The translations under genes and the position numbers were made by a program. Source: a virus. From it: DNA of 59,095 bases. Position 1 is the first letter of the stretch, and every line of letters begins with the position of its first letter. Positions 56,125-59,095 of the stretch are shown here, piece after piece. Location: positions 1 through 59,095 of the IMG/VR virus record IMGVR_UViG_3300042892_002848; one strand, written 5' to 3'. The notes under the pieces are model-generated. The model was not told the DNA's origin. It did not search any database and saw nothing but the letters and a program-made list of their open reading frames with translations.

Positions 56125-56767
56125 ACACTATGGATGGCAATTTCCCGACTTCGAAACACACCTGCCACGGATGTTGAAGAAAAGTGTAGACAAAGGTCTA
56201 CCAGCTGAATATCAAATTGCTGTGCGACAACGCAGCATTGAATTATGCACCCGACGAGATGTGGCCCTGGACATTGGTGCCAATGTGGGCTTATGGAGTC
56301 GTGATCTTGTGAAAAGTTTTGGCCGTGTGATAGCCTTTGAACCTGTTGCTGTGTTTAGAGAATGTCTGGAAAGCAATGTAACAGGAGCAAACTTTGAAGT
56401 TCGTCCCATTGCGCTGGGCGATCAGGACACAATGGGAACCATGATCATTACCGAAGACAATTCGGGGCACAGTCATCTTGACCCCAACACCATGGGCGTA
56501 GGCAATGTGCAAGTGGTTCGGCTTGACAATCTAAACTTGCATGATATAAACTACATCAAAATTGACTGCGAAGGCTATGAGTATCGCATACTGCAAGGTG
56601 CAGAACAAACCATTCGACGTTGCAGACCTGTTGTGGTAATAGAACAAAAACCACATGATGCCTACAGCAAACAATACGGCCAGTTTGCGGCTGTTGACTT
56701 GTTGAAAAACTGGGGCATGGTCAAACTAGATCAAGTGCGTGACGATTGGATCATGGGATGGCAATAG
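56117..56767 (+). CDS. FkbM-family methyltransferase
   Basis: 216 residues. SAM-binding motif DVALDIGANVGLWSR, then FGRVIAFEPVAVFRECLESN and INYIKIDCEGYEYRILQGA, which are FkbM signatures. Such enzymes O-methylate sugars or polyketides; here a sugar is likely given the neighbours. Overlaps the previous gene by 8 bp. Confidence 0.9.
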   Translation: MREHYGWQFPDFETHLPRMLKKSVDKGLPAEYQIAVRQRSIELCTRRDVALDIGANVGLWSRDLVKSFGRVIAFEPVAVFRECLESNVTGANFEVRPIALGDQDTMGTMIITEDNSGHSHLDPNTMGVGNVQVVRLDNLNLHDINYIKIDCEGYEYRILQGAEQTIRRCRPVVVIEQKPHDAYSKQYGQFAAVDLLKNWGMVKLDQVRDDWIMGWQ

Positions 56768-57384
56768 AAGATCCAGACAAAGGAGCGCATGATTCGGCGC
56801 AATGGTCACGCAAGTGGACCACTGACAAATACATTGCCAAACGCAGAGTAAACTTTGAAACTGTGGATGCTTACTTGAATCAACCTATAGGGCGACTGTT
56901 GGACATTGGCTGCGGCTTTGCCTGGGATGCAAGATGGTTTGGTCAAAAGTATGGCACAGAACTTTGGTTGCTGGACGGCGATGCCAGCACCAATGCTAGC
57001 AAACCTGAGTCTGCCAGTTACGGCAACTGGAACACAGACCCTGGTGAACTAAAGTTTTATCACACATTTGATTTCTTGGATGCCAAACTGCAAGAACTAG
57101 GTACAACAAATTATCACCTTGTTGATGCCAACAATATCAACATACCCAGTGACGTAAAATTTGATGTTATCACATCATGGCTCAGTTGCGGACATCACTA
57201 TCCTGTAAAAACCTACATAGATCTTATGAAACGGCATTCGCATGAAAATACCAGAATCATCCTGGACATCAGATGCAAAGGCACATCAACCAATTTCATT
57301 GGCGTAGACGGTTTTGAGATTGTGAATGTGGTTTCAAACGCCGGTGGTAAAAAAAGAGCGACAGTAGAGATAAAGTTGCTATGA
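56758..57384 (+). CDS. SAM-dependent methyltransferase (first of two class I enzymes)
   Basis: 208 residues from the ATG at 56758; an upstream TTG in frame is less likely. Class I Rossmann motif GRLLDIGCGFAWDAR, acidic LLDGDAST, and FDVITSWLSCGHH. Substrate unknown but probably a sugar intermediate in the glycan operon. Overlaps previous gene by 10 bp. Confidence 0.8.
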   Translation: MAIEDPDKGAHDSAQWSRKWTTDKYIAKRRVNFETVDAYLNQPIGRLLDIGCGFAWDARWFGQKYGTELWLLDGDASTNASKPESASYGNWNTDPGELKFYHTFDFLDAKLQELGTTNYHLVDANNINIPSDVKFDVITSWLSCGHHYPVKTYIDLMKRHSHENTRIILDIRCKGTSTNFIGVDGFEIVNVVSNAGGKKRATVEIKLL

Positions 57385-58034
57385 CAAGTGCGTACTATGC
57401 AGAATCAGTTCGTCTAGGTCGTGAGTTCCAGGAGAGCAATAAAAGTTGGGCAGGCTATGATGTGGTCAAATATCAAAATTGTATCAAGGATCTAGTGGAT
57501 CACTATGGTGCTCAAACCATACTGGATTATGGCTGCGGCAAAGGTCAACAATACACTGATCCTCTTCCCTATGCCGGAGAACACAACTGGCAAACGTTTG
57601 ATGCCTATCTGGGTGTTAGTGTGTATCGCTATGATCCTTGTGTGGCAGGATCGGAAACGCCGCCTCCTGCAGGCACAAAGTTTGACGGTGTTATTTGCAC
57701 ACAGGTTCTAAACAGTATTCCAGACGATGATCTGAATTGGGTTGCAAAACAACTGGAATCATATGCTGATAAGTTTTGTTTTGTCGGCTTGAATTTTCAA
57801 CGTCCTGCCAAGGGCAAAAAAGCCATGTACGATCCTGCACATTTTCGTGAGCCAAGAACACGTGAGTTCTTTCGCAGGTATTTCAAGAACTGGAGTGGCA
57901 GTGATCTGTTTTGGTGGTGGAAAGATCGCTCGCACTATCCTGGGTGGCTAGACGATCAGTTAAATACTACCTGGAACGACATTCCCAACTCCTGGACTGA
58001 CAAATACCAATACGTAGAGGCAATTTACAGATGA
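57381..58034 (+). CDS. SAM-dependent methyltransferase-like protein (second)
   Basis: 217 residues. Motif TILDYGCGKGQQY and a C-terminal Trp-rich region (FWWWKDRSHYPGWLDDQ). The central FDGVICTQVLNSIPDDDL follows the methyltransferase pattern (acidic strand plus helix). Overlaps previous gene by 4 bp (ATGA). Substrate unknown. Confidence 0.75.
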   Translation: MTSAYYAESVRLGREFQESNKSWAGYDVVKYQNCIKDLVDHYGAQTILDYGCGKGQQYTDPLPYAGEHNWQTFDAYLGVSVYRYDPCVAGSETPPPAGTKFDGVICTQVLNSIPDDDLNWVAKQLESYADKFCFVGLNFQRPAKGKKAMYDPAHFREPRTREFFRRYFKNWSGSDLFWWWKDRSHYPGWLDDQLNTTWNDIPNSWTDKYQYVEAIYR

Positions 58035-58783
58035 AATCATTTATTATTACTATGTTAGGACACGAAATGTCCGAACAGTTGTCGGCTGAGTGTAGAGAGC
58101 AAGCAGCCAAGGTTGGAATCAATGTAGAAATATTTGAAGCCATCTGGGGGCGAGACTACGAACAACATTTAAAAAAACTCAAAATCAAACTAGGCAAACA
58201 AAAACTAAGCAAAATGACCCTGGGGCACTATGGCAACTTTCTAAGCCATTTTTACTTGTGGATGGCCTGTGTCAAAGATAACGAACCATACCTTGTGTTG
58301 GAACATGACGGTTGGCTCATGCGAGAAATCCCTGAAAATATTTTTGATCAATTTGATGACGTGTGCAAACTGGACTGTGTTAGTCCTTATATGAAAACCA
58401 ATGGCGGCTATGATGCTGTAATAGAAAAAGAATTGACGGCACCAGTGACTGTTCATTCAATTATTGATATTCCAGAATTAACTGGATATAGTGACGCCTT
58501 AAAGAGTAAAAAACATGCAGGAGTTTACAGTACCGGGGTGTATGCTTATATCATTAAACCACAAGGGGCAAAAAAACTAATTGATTATGTGTACGAACAC
58601 GGATTTCGTGCCACCGACAATCAAATGGGCACAATTGTACTGGATGTGAAAGTATGCATACCATCTGTGGCAAGATTACATCCTGTTATGAAAAGCCGAA
58701 AGATTATCGGGGAAATGTCAACTTCAAAACAGTCACCCAACCCACACACAGGAAAAGGAATAGAACATGCAAGACAAGAATAA
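58031..58783 (+). CDS. Glycosyltransferase family 25-like (LPS type)
   Basis: 250 residues. Pattern of the LPS galactosyltransferase-type family 25: KSFIITMLGHE start, KMTLGHYGNFLSHFYLWMACV and PYLVLEHDGWLM (the acidic strand), followed by STGVYAYIIKPQGAKKLIDYV. Overlaps its neighbour by 4 bp. Suggests modification of an LPS-like glycan. Confidence 0.75.
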   Translation: MKSFIITMLGHEMSEQLSAECREQAAKVGINVEIFEAIWGRDYEQHLKKLKIKLGKQKLSKMTLGHYGNFLSHFYLWMACVKDNEPYLVLEHDGWLMREIPENIFDQFDDVCKLDCVSPYMKTNGGYDAVIEKELTAPVTVHSIIDIPELTGYSDALKSKKHAGVYSTGVYAYIIKPQGAKKLIDYVYEHGFRATDNQMGTIVLDVKVCIPSVARLHPVMKSRKIIGEMSTSKQSPNPHTGKGIEHARQE

Positions 58784-59095
58784 ACACATTGTGCTGACAC
58801 AAAAATTTAGCACCTGGGGCGACAAACTGTTGCAACACACCGACGTGCTACACAGCATTCAACACGATAAGAAATTCAAACCCATCACAATTCAACTATC
58901 GCCATGTGAAGTTTGTTCCAGTGGGTGCCCGTTTTGTAGTGTGGCAGAACGTCCGCTGAAGTCTTACATGCCATTTGAAAAGATCAAACAAGTATTGCGT
59001 GATTTTCGAACTCTAGGTGCCAAGAGTGTGGAAATCACTGGTGGTGGTGAACCACTTATCTACCGTGACAAGGATACCAAAGATGATATCAACAG
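58767..59095 (+). CDS. Radical SAM protein, N-terminal part (cut by window edge)
   Basis: 109 residues visible. 4Fe-4S motif C-x3-C-x2-C at 50-54-57 (CSSGCPFC) and EITGGGEPL, which binds SAM. Starts 17 bp inside the family-25 gene, so it belongs to the glycan operon. Unlike the other two radical SAM proteins, the CxxxCxxC is close to the N-terminus and no twitch cysteines precede it. Possible role: dehydration or rearrangement of a sugar; unproved. Confidence 0.85.
   Translation, partial: MQDKNKHIVLTQKFSTWGDKLLQHTDVLHSIQHDKKFKPITIQLSPCEVCSSGCPFCSVAERPLKSYMPFEKIKQVLRDFRTLGAKSVEITGGGEPLIYRDKDTKDDIN

Overview
The window is a piece of a large tailed-phage genome related to T4-like viruses of aquatic bacteria, seen as about 60 tightly packed genes. 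Hallmarks are a T4-type helicase-primase pair (gp41/gp61), UvsW, an ATP-dependent DNA ligase, class I ribonucleotide reductase, a probable clamp-loader small subunit, late promoters of the TATAAATA type, a PAAR spike tip and beta-helix fibre genes. Most neighbouring genes overlap as ATGA or TAATG. A betaproteobacterial-type porin and proteobacterial-type IscU/IscA suggest a Gram-negative, perhaps betaproteobacterial, freshwater host; this is inference. I see no tRNA, CRISPR, insertion sequence or integrase.

Layout. 1-2,745: truncated pstS behind a Pho-box-like repeat, two small plus-strand genes, and uvdE with a small membrane protein. 2,742-8,692: an operon of nucleotide-sugar dehydrogenase, 2OG-Fe(II) oxygenase and amidinotransferase; a glycosyltransferase; a metallophosphoesterase; clpS and hsp20. 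8,781-17,515: clpX, a membrane coiled-coil protein, peroxiredoxin, DNA ligase and many small T4-like unknowns, ending in two genes with early promoters. 17,671-25,449: a long minus-strand run of nrdA, a (p)ppGpp-hydrolase-like protein, a class II aldolase, nrdB, a PGDYG protein, glutaredoxin, an Sm-like protein, PAAR and two large virion-like proteins. 25,452-30,223: tail fibre, PD-(D/E)XK nuclease, a second glycosyltransferase and iscUA. 30,283-37,392: virion-associated genes, including a 635-residue protein joining two nucleotidyltransferase-like domains. 37,409-49,777: radical SAM protein, gp41, gp61, a structural protein, a miniature DnaE-like protein, probable gp62, uvsW, a second radical SAM protein and an AAA+ ATPase. 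49,813-52,898: small genes, nearly all with their own copy of one early-promoter cassette, then a porin. 52,948-59,095: glycosyltransferases, methyltransferases and a third, truncated radical SAM protein, probably for glycan synthesis.

Transcription can be read from the DNA. Early genes use near-consensus sigma70 promoters (TTGACC/T, 17 bp, TATAAT), many with the same leader sequence. Late genes carry C/TTAAATA or C/TATAAATA about 5-70 bp upstream. Several promoters sit so close to the ATG that the mRNA should have no leader (uvdE, uvsW, primase, several late genes).

The genes suggest a phage that remakes host metabolism: phosphate capture (PstS, perhaps porin), dNTP synthesis (NrdAB, glutaredoxin), alarmone removal, Fe-S supply (IscU/IscA) beside three radical SAM enzymes, proteolysis (ClpX/ClpS with host ClpP) and surface-glycan synthesis. 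Functional links between these genes are inference.
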